Source: Onchocerca lupi
Taxonomy: Eukaryota; Nematoda; Chromadorea; Rhabditida; Onchocercidae
Assembly: GCA_028564675.1 (NCBI GenBank)
Contig: JAOVVO010000161.1
Span: forward strand, 1 to 64,000
DNA length: 64,000 nt
Direction of reading: 5' to 3'
A model generated the notes under the pieces. The model worked only from the letters and a program-made list of their open reading frames with translations, searched no databases and was not told the DNA's origin. Shown one piece after another: positions 23,801 through 38,800 of this stretch; position 1 is the stretch's first letter; every line of letters starts with the position of its first letter. The position numbers and the translations under genes were made by a program.

Positions 23801-26800
23801 CTTTTTCAAAATTTTAAATCAATTTAGTAACAAAATTTTTTGTCCTTCTTTTACAAAAAATTTTCACCAATAAAGTTTCTAAAATATTTTTAGTTTATAG
23901 TTTTGGCAGCTTTTTAATTAGTTTTTTTTTGAGAATTAGCAATTAGCATTGCTATGAAAGGAATGATTTTTTTCTTTTAAGAAATAGTTTTCCTTAATCT
24001 TTGATTATTGAATTAGATAGATAAATAGCATTTTATCCAGAAAAAACCTGCCTAGAAACCTGCCTTTATACAAATTATTTCAAAATATGGGACGGGAAAA
24101 GATTGAACGCATTATTGTGGCCCAATATCTTTGGCCACAAATGTTCCCCTGGAGACCATAAATCATGTTTAATAACTATAACAGCTTTAGCTTCAGTCCA
24201 TTATTACATATCTATAAATCTATCACATTATTTGGCTCATACAGCACCACAACTATTCGTCGAACCCAAATTGTCCAGCCTAGTCTCATTAGTCTCTTTT
24301 TAGGCTCTTTCTGAACATTTGCATAAATTCTTTATACTTATTTTTTCAATAATTTCTCTAAATAGTCATTATCAAAAATCTATTCATTTTTATCATTTTC
24401 AGAGCAACAATTAGTTATCACTCAGTGATAACTGGTATTAGATGATGATATCAGCTAACATTCTTGTCCTATTTATATACTAAAAGTCTTAGATAACTCG
24501 GCTGTTTTCGAATTCTTGGAATTTTCATATTCATATCCAAAAGATTCGATATTTTACTGAAATGATTTTTCAGCTTGGTGAAGAAAAAAATTGATATTTT
24601 GATATAAACTTGATATTTTCTTTTAAGTTTCTATTTTACTTGGAATTATGGATTTTTTCAGTCTTATTGTTATAAACATTGCAAGAAAAGAATCACGAAA
24701 TCGAAATTTTTTTTTTATCACAAAAAATTGACTTTTATTTTGCTTCACTGGTATTTCCTTCCCAAAGCACTGTTCTTGTAGCATACTGATATTGATAACT
24801 GATTAGTATAATGATAACTCTACAACAGTTATATTTCCCTCTTTATAATTAGTGGAATCTTAAATTAAACAAAACTTTTATCAGTTATTTTCTGAATTCC
24901 TGCAGTATTCAAAATAGGCTTCTATGCTTTTTCAGAGCAAACATCTCTAATGTTATGACACAAAATCAACTTGATCCAATTACATATCCTATAATTTCAA
25001 TGATAAATGCAATTTGCTGCATCAAAAATTGTTTTTCATGGGACAGAGTAGGAAACTTGGCTCTTCCTTGGTCCTAATTATATTCTCGGAAAATTAAACT
25101 GAACAAGATTTTTTGCTCATTATTTGTTGTAATGATGATTAGAATGATAAATTAATATCTGCTGCTTTTTGAAATGATAAATTCTCAAAAATAGGCAATA
25201 TTCTGCATGCAAAATGTGCAAAATTGCAAGTGGAATATTTTTTAAAATGCTAGAGTGAACAATGATTCCCATCTTTACAAAGATATAAGATGGGAATCAT
25301 TTAATCAGAAATCATTTAATCATTTTATCATATCAAATTACTTCTCCTTCTGATTCTCTTATTCCACCGGTTTCTTTTGTCCGGGATTCTAGCATGTAGC
25401 AAACAGTCCCTCACTATAAATACTTTAGCAATACTAATCTTCTTGGCGTTCAATAATTTTATTATACTAATTGCTATCTTGAATGATTGGGCCTTAATTG
25501 AGAATTCTTAATTGAGAATCCTTAATTGAGGAGGGACAGAATCCTAACTCTCCCACTTCCAATTAGAGACATCATTCATTAACATCCATCTATCTACAAC
25601 AGATCCTTAAAACTTCAGAATTATACAGATTGATGTACACTATTCATCAATAAAAATCTTTTCTTCATATTTTAGAGTTAGCAAAATCATGAAATAAATG
25701 AAATAAACATCCTTATCATTCGTTGTAGTTTGCTAACAAAACTCATTTTCTTGCTTTATCAGTGATAACAATTATGATGAAGTTGAGAAATTCCGATATC
25801 TTCAAAAAGCAAAATTACCATGCTCAAAAGTCTAGAATCCCTTACAGATATTACGTTGGCTAGAAACAACTGAAAATAACATGCTTGGAAAACTTCTCGT
25901 CTTGCAAAAGATAATAGATGAAAGTTCAAGTGAAATCAACCAAATTCGAAATTTGTACACAAATTGTTGAAAATAGAAATAATTATCAGTTGAAATAGTA
26001 AAACTATAGAAATACAGTATGAAAAAATAATAGAAATATAGCAGAAATATTGATATGCAAATTCTTTTCTTCTGATATTTCTAATGCTTGTGATAAAATG
26101 AAAATGAGAAAATATTTTTATAATGTTAAATAATTATCACTAACTAATTATAATCAGTAATTATAGCTTTTTTAAAATCCTCTTATAAAATCTTCCGCAT
26201 CATTTTTCTCTCACTTGCCTTAATTGGTACAGATGGATAAGTTCTTCGAAAACGAGAGGTCAACAATTTTCGTGACAAATTTAGTAAATTATCGTGAATA
26301 TGTTTCAGTTAATGTTGACATATGTCACCTATAAGATGTTCATTAATGCATGCACTTTTGTTGATCTTTTCAATTTATACCGTAAGAAGTTCAAAAGAAA
26401 GACAAAATTTTGTAGAATATTGTTGGTGAATTTGTCGTGAAAGTACTCAAATATATGCAAGTACTCTAATACTATTCTCATGCTTGATAATAATTGATTG
26501 ATTTTGGCTAAAAATGAAAATTTTCCATGGAAAATGCATTTTAATTTTAATTCTTTTTACTTCGAAAAAATTGCTTCTTTTTTTTATTTGAATTACTTGA
26601 ACATTTTGGTAGTCTAGCCTAGCCATTTCTCTTCCTATTTCATTTTTTACCTATTCTCTTCTGAATTTATGGTATTTCCACGATGAAAAAAGTATTAGAG
26701 ATCAAAGTTCATTATAAAAATGGACATAAAGGATTAATTTTATTCAAATAATTTCAACCTGAGAATATTCGTAGTAAAAAAGGTAAATAGAATGTTCCAT

Positions 26801-29800
26801 TCACTTTACCGAAGCTTCTGTTAATTAATTATAGATGCTTTCAAAGAGAGAAGAATAAAGGACTGGAAACACTTAATTGTCTTCAAATTAGGTGGGAAAG
26901 TTTCAGATTCATCTCACTTCTACCTTAAATGAATCTTACTGTAATTCTTGATTTCCATTATACATTCCCTGAATTTCGAGATAAAACCGGTCATAATTGA
27001 AAATTTAAAAGCATTTCAAAAGTGTGACCTACTTAAAGTGAATTTGGCATACTTTTTAAATTTTTTAATGAAAATGCTGACGAAATTTGTTGAAATGATT
27101 GTAAAACAAGTTCAAAATGCATCGTCACTTTTTACAATTATTAGTTGAAGTAAATGAATTTGTTGAAAGTCAAAGGTTAACAGTTATAACTTTTTTTGTT
27201 GATCTTGATTTTGTCAGATCAATTGTGCAGAAATTTCATTTTGAAACTCAATTAATCAAAATTTTTCTGTTTCTAATATTTTTTTTCGCATTTAATTGCT
27301 ATTTCGTTTGTAATATCCGGAGATTCATTTATTTGGCAATTAATTTTAATTTTATTTTCTTTTCACATGGTATTAGAATTTTAGCAAGTTCTAGATTACT
27401 TTATATTTAGTGAACTCCGTAATTTCCTATTTTTAATTTCAAACTGCTCACTTTTAAATTGATTTCATGAATTTTCTTTTACTTTTCAAAATTGCACATA
27501 ATGAAACAGACAAATGATTATAACTGTTTATTTAATTTTCAGAATCAAATTTCCATTTCATAATTTTTAACTTCAACTATCTTGAGTTATACGCACTTCA
27601 GATATTTGATGACAAAATTTTCGCTTCCAGGCATTTCGAGGTTTGAAATCATTGAGTTTTGCAATAGTTGGCTACAGTATATATCACAGATTCTTGGTTA
27701 TACCCAAAATTTTGATTGTCATAGATTTCATATTGAACTTTTACTGATATTTGATATCACCTAATTTTTCAAGCCACTGACCTTTGACATGCATGTGTTT
27801 GTCTGAAAAAGCGTTTAATTGAAATTAAAGAATTCTCATAATTTAACGCATGCATTTCTCTTTTCTTTCCAATCAAATTAAATTTAGTAAAAGGTGGTCA
27901 CTTAGAAATTTGTAAATATCATAAAAAAAAAGAAATGTTTTCAAAATTTCTTCTAATCTTTCACCCAAAATTTATGCATCAAAAGTATCCTTCAAGTGTC
28001 TACGAATCTGAACATACGGTGATTCGAGCTAGAAGCCACACGATCGTTTCGCTAATCTCCTGCATCAATTTTTCTTTTTTGTTTACAGAGGTCATCATCA
28101 TCTTTCTCATCATAGCTAACTCCCTCTCCTTTTTCCTCATTATCCTAACTGAAAGGTCATCATCATAAACGATCGATCAATATCGACCAAGGATTACCTG
28201 TTCACTCACCTTTCCTTCATTGTCGTCGTTTGATAGTTTTGTTATTTCCGATCAAGCAACCATCATTCATTCATCATTGTTCGCATATCTTTTAACATTT
28301 CTACTTTTTTTCAAACATTTATTGCTTGAATTCACTCTCATGCCAATACAGCTCTTTCTTTTCCTTCCTTCTTAATGCAGAATCTGAATCATTCGGATTC
28401 TTTCATTATGCCTTGATTCATTTCAATACAAATTTATTCGTAATCTGAATGAGCAAGACGAAGAAGCTGCTCAATTTCAACTTTCTTTCGTTGGAGATAT
28501 TTTTCCAGGAAGAGAATTCTTCTTCAATAAAATTAGATCGATTCATGATCTGTTGTTAGACAAAGTTTGAACAAAATTGGAAACAAATTCAGCGAATAGA
28601 AAAAAGTTAAAGAAAGTTAGAAATCGTAATGATTCAATGATGAAATTCTCTTAATTCTTCTTCAATTTCGTTTAATTCTATGCTAAAAGCTTCTTAAGTT
28701 TTAAATAATTTTTAGTCAATTTGTATGCAAATTTGTCATTAAATTCTGTATAAATCAACTTTAATTCACTTTTCCTCAGCAAAGAGACATTCATTCAGTC
28801 ACCGTCTATTTGAACTATTATTCATTCCATCTTCCATCACTTTTATTTACTTCTTCAATCGTCGTCATCTCATCTTGTCACACACACACACACACACACT
28901 GATGACATCCCACAATTACTTTGTTTACTTTTATCATTTGGATGATGATGATGATGGTGATGGCACGTCTCGCTGATTGATCTTTTCTACGGAAGAAGCT
29001 CTTCATCTACTTTTGTTCTTCTGATTTTTATCAATTTGGATTTTGATAAAATAATCAGAAATGAAATCATTGATTGTTTCAAATATCTCATATTAACATT
29101 TCGTTTCATATTGTTTTGAGAAATTTAGAACAAGTTTTATTTTTTGCTTATGCTATCTTTTAACTAACATTTTGAATGCTTTAATTTCATCCAATTTACT
29201 CAGCTTTTATTTTCATCCATCGCAGAATGTTATCGTCTGATTTTGACGGTAAAATTAATTATTGATTTTCTATAATTAGTGTTTTGGTGGTTTTACTCAA
29301 TCATTAATTTTAAAGTAAGTAAATGAATAAGTAAATAATGTTCTTTCGTTGAAATTTTAGCAAAAAAAAAAGAAATCCCAAAAGTACTTTTTTTCTTTGG
29401 GACAAACGATTGAATGAAACGATTAAATTTTTTAGAATAGTCGTTAAGAATGAAATTTTTTCTTTTCCATCTTTTCAATTTACCAATGAATAACAAAAAA
29501 GAAAAAAGAAAAAGAAAATGAAAGCATCCTTCGGATATTTATTCCCATATTTGTTCGAAAATAATTTACAATTTTTTTTTTTGTTTCCCTCAGTTAGCCC
29601 GAATAACCAATTTTCCGAATCCCCTCATCTCTTCATCATATTTTCTAAAATCCTCTTCCTTCATATTTTAAGGATTAATTTAGAAGTTCTTGGATGAAAT
29701 TCATTTCATTGCATCTAATCCATTCCGCAATTCTTCCCACTTTCTTTTCTTTCTTTTGTTGTTAAATGGTACTTTTCATTCAATCCAAATTGAGAAACTT

Positions 29801-32800
29801 AAGTTTGGATTATCTGGTTAAATTGGGGTCATCTCAAGTGGACAGTAATCATCATGTTTATGGAAATTGGCGCTTCTCAGTGTGTTCCGTAAATATTCAT
29901 CATTTAATGGATGTGCTTTATCATTAAATACATAATAATTATCGAAAGAATTAATTATCATAAGAAAGAGTCGTGGAAAGATGATGGTATCTCGGCGTTA
30001 CTTGGACCTAAGTGTCCATCTGGATACTTTCTTGAAACTAAAATCTGTGAGGCTTAAGAATTTGCATTCTTGAAACTAGAATCTGTGAACCGTAAAATTC
30101 TGCATATTTTCATGAAACTAAAATCTATGATCCATCAATAAATACTCTTTTTCATTTATTTTACTACTAATTAATCATGTTAATTCATTCCTCCTCTTTT
30201 TCTCCTATTTATTCACAATAAAATTTGCATAATTATTCATTCATTAGAAGATTTCAATTGAGTATTTGATGAAAATGATATTTTAAAGGTAAATTAAAGT
30301 AGCTTATATGGTTGATTAAATACTATTATAATTCATGCCTCTATGAGAGAGTAGTTTTATCGTCAATTATTTATTATAATCAATTCAGTGTGCAATTTGA
30401 TGGAGAGGAAAAGATGGATTATTCTGGGTATAGAAGTAAAATAATATGAAAATTTTTCAAATCAGGTCTTTCCTATCAATAATTTTAAGATTCAGCTGTC
30501 ATGTTGATCTATTTTTATGCATGAAATATAAGTATTTTATATTTGACTTGCTCTATTTTTCGAAATTAGATAATAAATGTCTTCCGGAACTTTCAATCCA
30601 TTTCTATATTAAAACTTTTTTGATCATTTCAGAAATTACATTCATCCCAAAATTATTGTTCAATATTCACAATGATAATATTAAAATTGCATAAGTTTTG
30701 CTGCAGAAATATTGCATAATTTCATATGCTTGCTGAAATTGTTGTTAGAATATCGAACTTGGGAAATGCATTAATGCTGCAAATTATGCAAATTACACAT
30801 CTTATAAATACTTTACACTTCATTCATTGGATAATTTGCTGCATTTTGATTAAGAATTCTGCGAGAAATCGTAATTTTTCGATAGTGTTCTCACTTTTAA
30901 TTAGTGAAATTTGTTTCGTTCCATCCATTTAAAATAACAAATCAAAGATTATTTTTGCGTAAAATCCAGAAAATCAGAAAATCCATTCCCATCTATTTTA
31001 TTATATACAATTGAAAAAAAAAAAAAAAAAAAAAAACTATGTTTAATTTGAATATAGCTAATATTTCAAGAAATTAAGTACATCTAATCACTTGAGAAGT
31101 GAAATGGAATAGATTTTATAAACTAATCTATTTCAAAACCCTCAAATTAAACTTTTGCATCATTTTTAAATTGGAATCGAGAAAATGCTAGAAATAGCAC
31201 TGGAAAATTAGAAGAGTAATTCTTAAATTCCAATAAGAAAAATTTTCTAATTTTTTGTTCAAAAAATACAAATTTTGAACATTTCAAAGAGTGATTTCTT
31301 CCTGTAATATTATTGAGTGAAGTTTCGTGTGCTTTTTAACTTCTACGAAATTTGATGTTTTGAGAATAAACTGGAGAGAAAAAGAAAGCTGCATAACAAA
31401 GTTGATGGAATGGATTTTCTGGATTTCATGCAAGAATAATCTTTAATTTGAATATAACTAATATTTCAAAATTGAAATATATTTAATCATTTAAGAAATT
31501 GAATGGAATGCATTTTTACAAACTTTTATCTTAATAAAATAAATTAAAAATCGAAGAGATAAAAGTGACTGAAACTTGAATTCTCATCATCAAGTTCTTA
31601 GTCTGTGACAGAATTTGAAAATACTTTGCACTCTTTCTATTTCACTGAAATTTGACAAAGAAATTTCCATCTTTACGATTATGTTTCTTGTACTTTTTTG
31701 ATGTTCATAACCTCAAATGACCTTTCGTAGGCAAATTACTTTTGCTTTGCATTCATTCCCGTCTCAATACACTTGAATGGTCATTTGCGTTCACATTTAC
31801 GATTTGTGTCTTTTTTTTTCTTTTTTTTTGATGACTTCCGAATATGTCGACAACTTTGAACATTTCCATCTCTTTTTCTTCCATCCAATAATTCCGCCTT
31901 TTTCAACAGATATTAGTAATATTCTCTATTTTTTTAGTAGTAATCTTTGATAACTTCCTGTTCTATTCAAAATCAAGCAAATGATTCTTGAATTTTTCGC
32001 AAGATTTTTCCGCTACTTGATCCAATGAATCCTTCCTTTTTGCGACATTTTATTGGTCCTTCCTTTCTCACAATACATTTTTTTTTTGTCCGCTAAATCC
32101 ACCTTATTTGTCGCCTCAATAAAAACACAATTTAAATTGATTTGTTTAAACATAAAATTTAAATTATGAGAAAGATGAAGATTAGTACAATGAATTTTTT
32201 AAACGGTATCAAAAGCAATCTTATTTTCTCCTTTACTCATCTAAATTCTCAAATTTTTTCCTTTCATTTAGTTAAGAATTTATTATCTTTTCAGCTAAAG
32301 AACTTTTTTATTTCTTTGTCATCCAGTCTCTCTATTGAGCATGCTCTTTTTATTTTCTTGCCCTAACCAGTTTACATTTCTTTTCCATCTCATATTTGAA
32401 AATATTTCCTGCATTTTTAGGTTGCCCATAAATTTTGTTGCAATAAGTATTATATCAGATTGAAGAGATCATTCAAGAGATTGTGTTATATATTTGACAC
32501 AAAACAAGATTGGAAACTTTCCAAACCACTTGCTTAATTTGAAACAAAACTTTCTGATCGAAAATTTGATAACTTCAACATCTAAGTTTGATCTCTCTTT
32601 CTTCTCTTCATACTTTTTTCTAACAATATAACTAATTGTCATTTCTGCTAATCTTATGCTGATTGCAAAAAAAAAAATTGTCTATTTAATAGGCGTTTTA
32701 GGATGATTAAATGAAATTTTTAGGATATATTAGCGAAGTTTTACACGTTTAATGACCAACTTGGGATTAATAGGAGTAGCCAAGCCATATGGGTGATATG

Positions 32801-35800
32801 AACTAATCAAACTTTTCCGCCAACTTGGGATCAATGAGAGTAGCCATAGCCGCCATCATCTTACCTCAATTCAAAACAATGACATATCTGTTCCATCAAA
32901 GCACATTCCACTTCAATTTAAGAAAATGTCACAGCAGGTGGTGGTGGTGATGACGACGACGGATGGATGGATGGATGGATGTCCTTGGAATGAAGGAATA
33001 CCAGACAGATGAATGAATGTGAAATTGTTGTGTATGTGTTTGATTTTACCTACCTGGAATGAATGTATGAGAAAGGAAAGAAATCCAGCATTTCTCCGCC
33101 TAATTGTACCATTCCTTTCCACCTTTACTGATAAGATGATAAAAGGTGGAAGGATTGCTTTCAAGAATGAGCTCTTTTCCTGACTCCATCCTGATTACTT
33201 TAATCTCATATTTATTTTTTAATGAAGTCAGTACCATTTTTGAAACTTTCATTTTATCATTTTTGAAACTCCTTTTTAGAGGAAAGGGAATGAAATCCGC
33301 TACTAATTAGAAAGAGACATTTTATCTTTATATACGATTTTTTTCATCTTTATTGATATGGTAAAAGATGGAGTGATTGCTTTTAACTCTCTTAAACAAT
33401 CTCGAGAACGAATAACTCTCCTACTCGAGCAATTCCGAGAATGAGTAATTCTCCCGAGCATCTGATTACCTCATTCTCATAACTGTTATTTTACAGAATC
33501 GATATCATTTTTAAAACACCTTTTTGATATGATAAAAAAAAAGGTGGAACATTGTTAATTCTTCCGAACAATCTCGAGAATGTGCTCTTTCCCTGATCCT
33601 AAACTTCATTAATCTTGGCCAAATGAGCCTATTAACTTTACATGCCATTTTTTTTTAATTATCTCAATCACTATTTTATAAAATTGATATCATTTTTGAA
33701 ACTGGTTTTAGGCATATTCTGGCTTAGTAAAGATTGTTTTTTATATACATCACTTCAATTGTTACAGATTTTGCTAGAGAACAAGAATAACGATAAATAT
33801 AAGCATAAATTGAGATTTTTCCTTCAAAAGAATTTCATTCAAGTTATGTTGCTTCCTATCTTAGGCCTTTATTAACATATTTCTAAATGTTTAAATTTTA
33901 TCAATTCCTGGAGCGAATAGCCTGTATTATCTTTAAATATCATATTTTATCAGATTTTTTTTTTCGTTACGAATTTTATTAATTCTCAAGTATACGTACA
34001 AATTCCTTAAAATAAATCGCGAAATATAAAATGTAAATTGCTGCTTTATTCATCTCTTTTATCATCTTTCCCATCTCCTTGTCCCATTTCTAGGGGAATC
34101 AAGAAGAGGACATTTCGAAGATTGCATTACATCCAAATGATATTTAATGCTGTTTAATGATTTCAAATTACTACTTACTTTTTATTATATAAAATGAATG
34201 ATTTTCGCAGGGTTTTTCTTCAGTCGTATTCTCTACGAACTACAAAAAAATCATTTGCGACACAATTTTTTTCCTTTTTTTTTCCCAGAAATGTCGAATT
34301 TGCCGAATGATTTGATCTGCAATTTCTTAATGTTAGCTTGACAAAATTGAACTTTTATTTTAGAACAGCAATAGATAAAGAAAGCGAAAAATTCAATTTG
34401 ATAAAAACTTTTGAAATTTATAATTTCCTCATAACAATCTTCGATTGGCTTAATTTGAAATTTTATAAAAATTAAAACGTAAGCAGTAAATCAAAAAAAA
34501 AAAAAAAAAATCAAATTATTAAGTTAAATTAAAACTAAGCTAAAATTTTAAAAAAATAATTTAAATTTAGCTAAAATTATCAGATTAAGCTAATTTAATG
34601 CCAAAGTTTTGGTATATAAAATGTCTTCGAATTTGAATCAGAAATCAGAATGCATAAAAAAGGAAAAAAAAAGGGATTTATCTATCATTTCTGAGATGAT
34701 CTATCAAACTGTCAGTATTTTTATCATTAATTAATTAATTAATTAATACAAATAATCGAATTGAGTACAAAAAGGTTAGTAATCTTCGACATTGAAATGA
34801 CCTTGGATAGATGATAACTTGCCATATTCATTATTATGACGGATGAACTTTTACTAAGCGCATTATGAGGTGATTTGTAAAATAGGCCATCTTGTAATGT
34901 GAAAAGATAATGTATTTGAGCCTGAAATTAATATGATAATCATAGCCTTGAAGATTAGATGTAGGAAAAAGGGAAAAGTTCGATGACATCCGAATAAGAA
35001 ATCCTTACATCTTCTGTCATTTCGTGAGATTATCCGTGAATTAAAGAATTTTGCTGATAATGATGATAATGACTTCGTCTAGAATTTTGCTGATAATAGT
35101 GATAATGATTTTACTTAGACTTTTTCTGGTGATAATAATAATTTCGCGTAAAATTTTGCTAATAATGATGACAATGACTTTGCTTAGAATTTCGATGATA
35201 ATGATGATAATAATTTTGCTTAGAATTTTACTGATAATGATGATAATGACTTCTCTTACTCGTAATTTCCTCGCTCTTAGCGATTTCCAATTGAAATTCG
35301 CAATATTCTCATGTTTTATATTATTTTTGTCGATTATTAATTGGTATATAATTGTGATACTATTATAGACTGTTATGAATAATAATTTCATTGTTTAAAA
35401 ATTCATTTTTATAAACATAACAAAGAATTGGATGACGAATTTTTGGAATCTGATAGCTCAATTTATATCCATCTTTTTGCAAATAACAGAAAAACCTTTC
35501 GAATTCTTGCAAAATTATCAGATTTATTCTCAACAAATTTGACCGGAAATTTGATCTCATAGTTTTTTTATCATACTTTTTCTTTTTTTGATACTTTCAT
35601 GATATGGTCATAAGATTCAAATATATTACATTACCATATTTTGAGCCTTCAAATGAAAACATAAGATTTGAAACTTGAAACAAAACTTTTTTTTTTTCTA
35701 TACCAATCATCAAAAGTTTCATTTCATACATTTATCGATTGATTTTTGAATAATCTATGGAAAGAATTATGTTAAACTTTCATATCGCCCACTCAGATCC

Positions 35801-38800
35801 AATGGAAATAAATAATTTTTGTAATTTTTGAAAATACACAAATAATTACAATCTGTTGATCGCCTAACTCAGCTCAAATTGAGGGAAGGATGATAATTAT
35901 GGACCTGTTTCTCGCATCATTTATCCTTCCCTTTCAGTTTTCACTCCAAAATTTGAATATTTAGAAAGATTGTTTTCTTTAAAATTCTTCCAAACATAAT
36001 TTAAAATGCATTTGTTGGCTAAGAAATATGAAATGAATCATTCACCTATAACAATATTTTGATAGGAAATGAATAATTAATCACTATTTACTTTCTTCGT
36101 TATGTCATTTAATATCTTGAATATTTATCTAAATTTAATCGATACTACAACATTATTACTATGACCTCATTTTAACCCCTTGTAAATTTGTATAATTTGA
36201 AATTACTAATCAAATAAATTAGAAATATGATAAATTTTTCGCAAAATTTGCTTTAAATTATTGATTAAATGAATTTAAATTGATAAATTTATGAAATTTT
36301 TGACAAAATTTGTTGCAAGTTTTTTATAAACCATGTATAACAATTTGTTAGCTCTTTTATTTAAAAGTAATCAATTTCTTTTTTTTTTTCTCAAATTTAT
36401 TCATCTTCTTATTCCATTTTTATCAGTAGTTACTTATCATTTATGTGATAATCATTTGCAGATACTCTCATTGATACTCAATTAATGATGGAAATAATAA
36501 GTGATTGCTCTAAAGATAAGAATGAATGACCTTATTATAAACTTTTCTTCTCATCCTTCAATCTGATTCATTCTGTCACCATTTTAATGAAACAAACAAA
36601 AATATGATGACGAAACTTATTGTAAGAAATTAAAAATATTTGATTATAAGTTGTAAAATTTAGTTCTTATTTTAAGAAATTAAAAAAAAAATTAAAAATT
36701 ACGAAATTAATTTAGTATCATAGTTCAATGGTGTTATTTTTCATTACAAAATATCTAAATAAACAACAAACCTTGCTCAAATGAATGAAATAATGAAAAA
36801 TTGATTTTTTGAAATATCTTATCAAAAATTTTGCATGAATGAAGGAAACTCGTATTGAATCGATTTTCTTTTTTTAAAATAAAATTAATTAAATATTCTT
36901 GTCCTTCGTTGGCTTTTTTTTTTACGTCGTCCTTTCGTACTTTCAATAATAATCATTTAAAAAAATTTTGTCATAAAAGCAAATTCATTAGAAAATTGAG
37001 AACATTCAGCAATCTCATTTTGCCGTCAAATTGCCACCGAAGAGAAGAAGAAAAACTAATCATTACGGAATTGAAATGGACATATTTGACGGCTAGTTGT
37101 TGAAATTTATTTCAAATTTTGAAATTGCCATCTCAAGCTATTATCATCCGAGGAGACACATCTCTTGACAGTTATGATCATATCGATTCGTAGAATGCTT
37201 GAAAAATGAAAATCCTTGCACAGGGACGGACAACTTCAGAAGAATGATCATTACTTTAAAATTCAATTGAATTCATGTCTTCTTCTTTTTTCTCCGTCGT
37301 CGTAATTCCAATTTATTACTCAAGTTAGTGATGTTTGGAGCGATATTACTGTGTTCTGATGCTGATTGTCATGTGTGATTCATGCCAGTATGTATGTCCT
37401 TGTCGAATAAATAAATTTTCATTTTTTTCTTTTTTCTTATTTGATATTTAAAGAATTATCGAAAATGTAAATTGAAATCGTTTTTGAACCAAAAAAAAAA
37501 ACGAAAAATCGATTGATTCTTGAATGTATAAGTGATTGTAATCATATCTTCAACTTCAGAAGATTGAATTTTGTAAAAAAAAAAAAAAAAATTTCACGAA
37601 TTTTATCCATTAATTGTATTAGTAAATGTCAGAATTTTTTTCGAAGAGTGATATTTATCATACTTTTTTTGGTTGAATGAGTAATGCTTCTGGAATGTGC
37701 AATTGTTCATTTTTTTTCCATAAATTTTGCAAATCTGATCAGTAAGTTTCTACAATTCTCTAACCGTAACCGTTGAGTGAGAATCATTTCTGTACTGTCT
37801 AATTATTGATTTCCTTTTCTGCAATTCCGATCATAAGTTCTTCAATTTCGATTATAAAGTTTTGCAATTCCGATTAATAAGTCCTGCAACTCTCTTCCGT
37901 AAACTGTTGAGTGAGAATCATTTCTGTACTGTCTAATTATTGATTTCCTTTTCTGCAATTCCGATCATAAGTTCTTCAATTTCGATTATAAGTTTTGCAA
38001 TTCTGATCATAAATGCATTATAGTGGAGCGAATTTGCAACATTTTTTCGTCGTCTTGCATATGGAAAATTGCTTCTCGAAGTACTTTTACCTCGATATCC
38101 GAGATGATTCATTCAACAAGAATATGTTATTGTTAAATAGATTATTTCAGATATTGAGAAGTACACAAAGGAGCAGTCAATGAATTAGTAGTAAATTTCA
38201 GTTCTAAAATTTGAAATTTTAAGATTGAAAATTTTAAGTATTATGGATTTAAATTTTTTTTCTGAATTATTGGGAATTTTTTAAAAAAAAAAAAAACTAT
38301 TATGAATTGCAGAATTTGTAATCGAAACTGAAGAATTCATAATTAGAACTGCAAAACTTATGAAGTTTGAATTTGAGAGAGCAATTTTCCTCATTGTTGT
38401 ACACTTGTTAATTATGCAAATTTAATTATACAGATTTTTTAATTATGCAAATTTTAATTATACAAATTTAACAAATGATTAGTGGATATCATCTTTATCT
38501 TTTTTTTTTTTTTTTTTTGTCATTGGTTTGACAAAACAGTTTTTGCATCATTTTTCTTCATTTCTGGTGATGTTGTCGTCCGTAATTATTATAATTTCAA
38601 TATCATGAATGAATTATTTTTCAACCTCGGTAATTTTTTTTTTTTTGAAATCATGACAAAGTTTGATAAACATTGGTGACAATATGAGCTATATCATTTA
38701 GATAATTCTTGAAATGATTGAATTCAAATTCCAATAAATTTGATGAAATTTCGAATCTATTATTTTGATTTCAATATGCCGGATAAATATAAAATAGTTT

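Noticed and set aside
24103..24303. 66-codon frame, and on the other strand a WSPGEHLW phrase resembling a cox3 motif, suggesting a second NUMT
   Set aside because: The minus-strand frame is broken upstream, no further cox3 motif follows, and strand composition is not mitochondrial-like.
35041..35391. 116-codon minus-strand open frame
   Set aside because: Generated by the 36-nt minisatellite; low-complexity Ile/Ser/Lys/Leu repeats.
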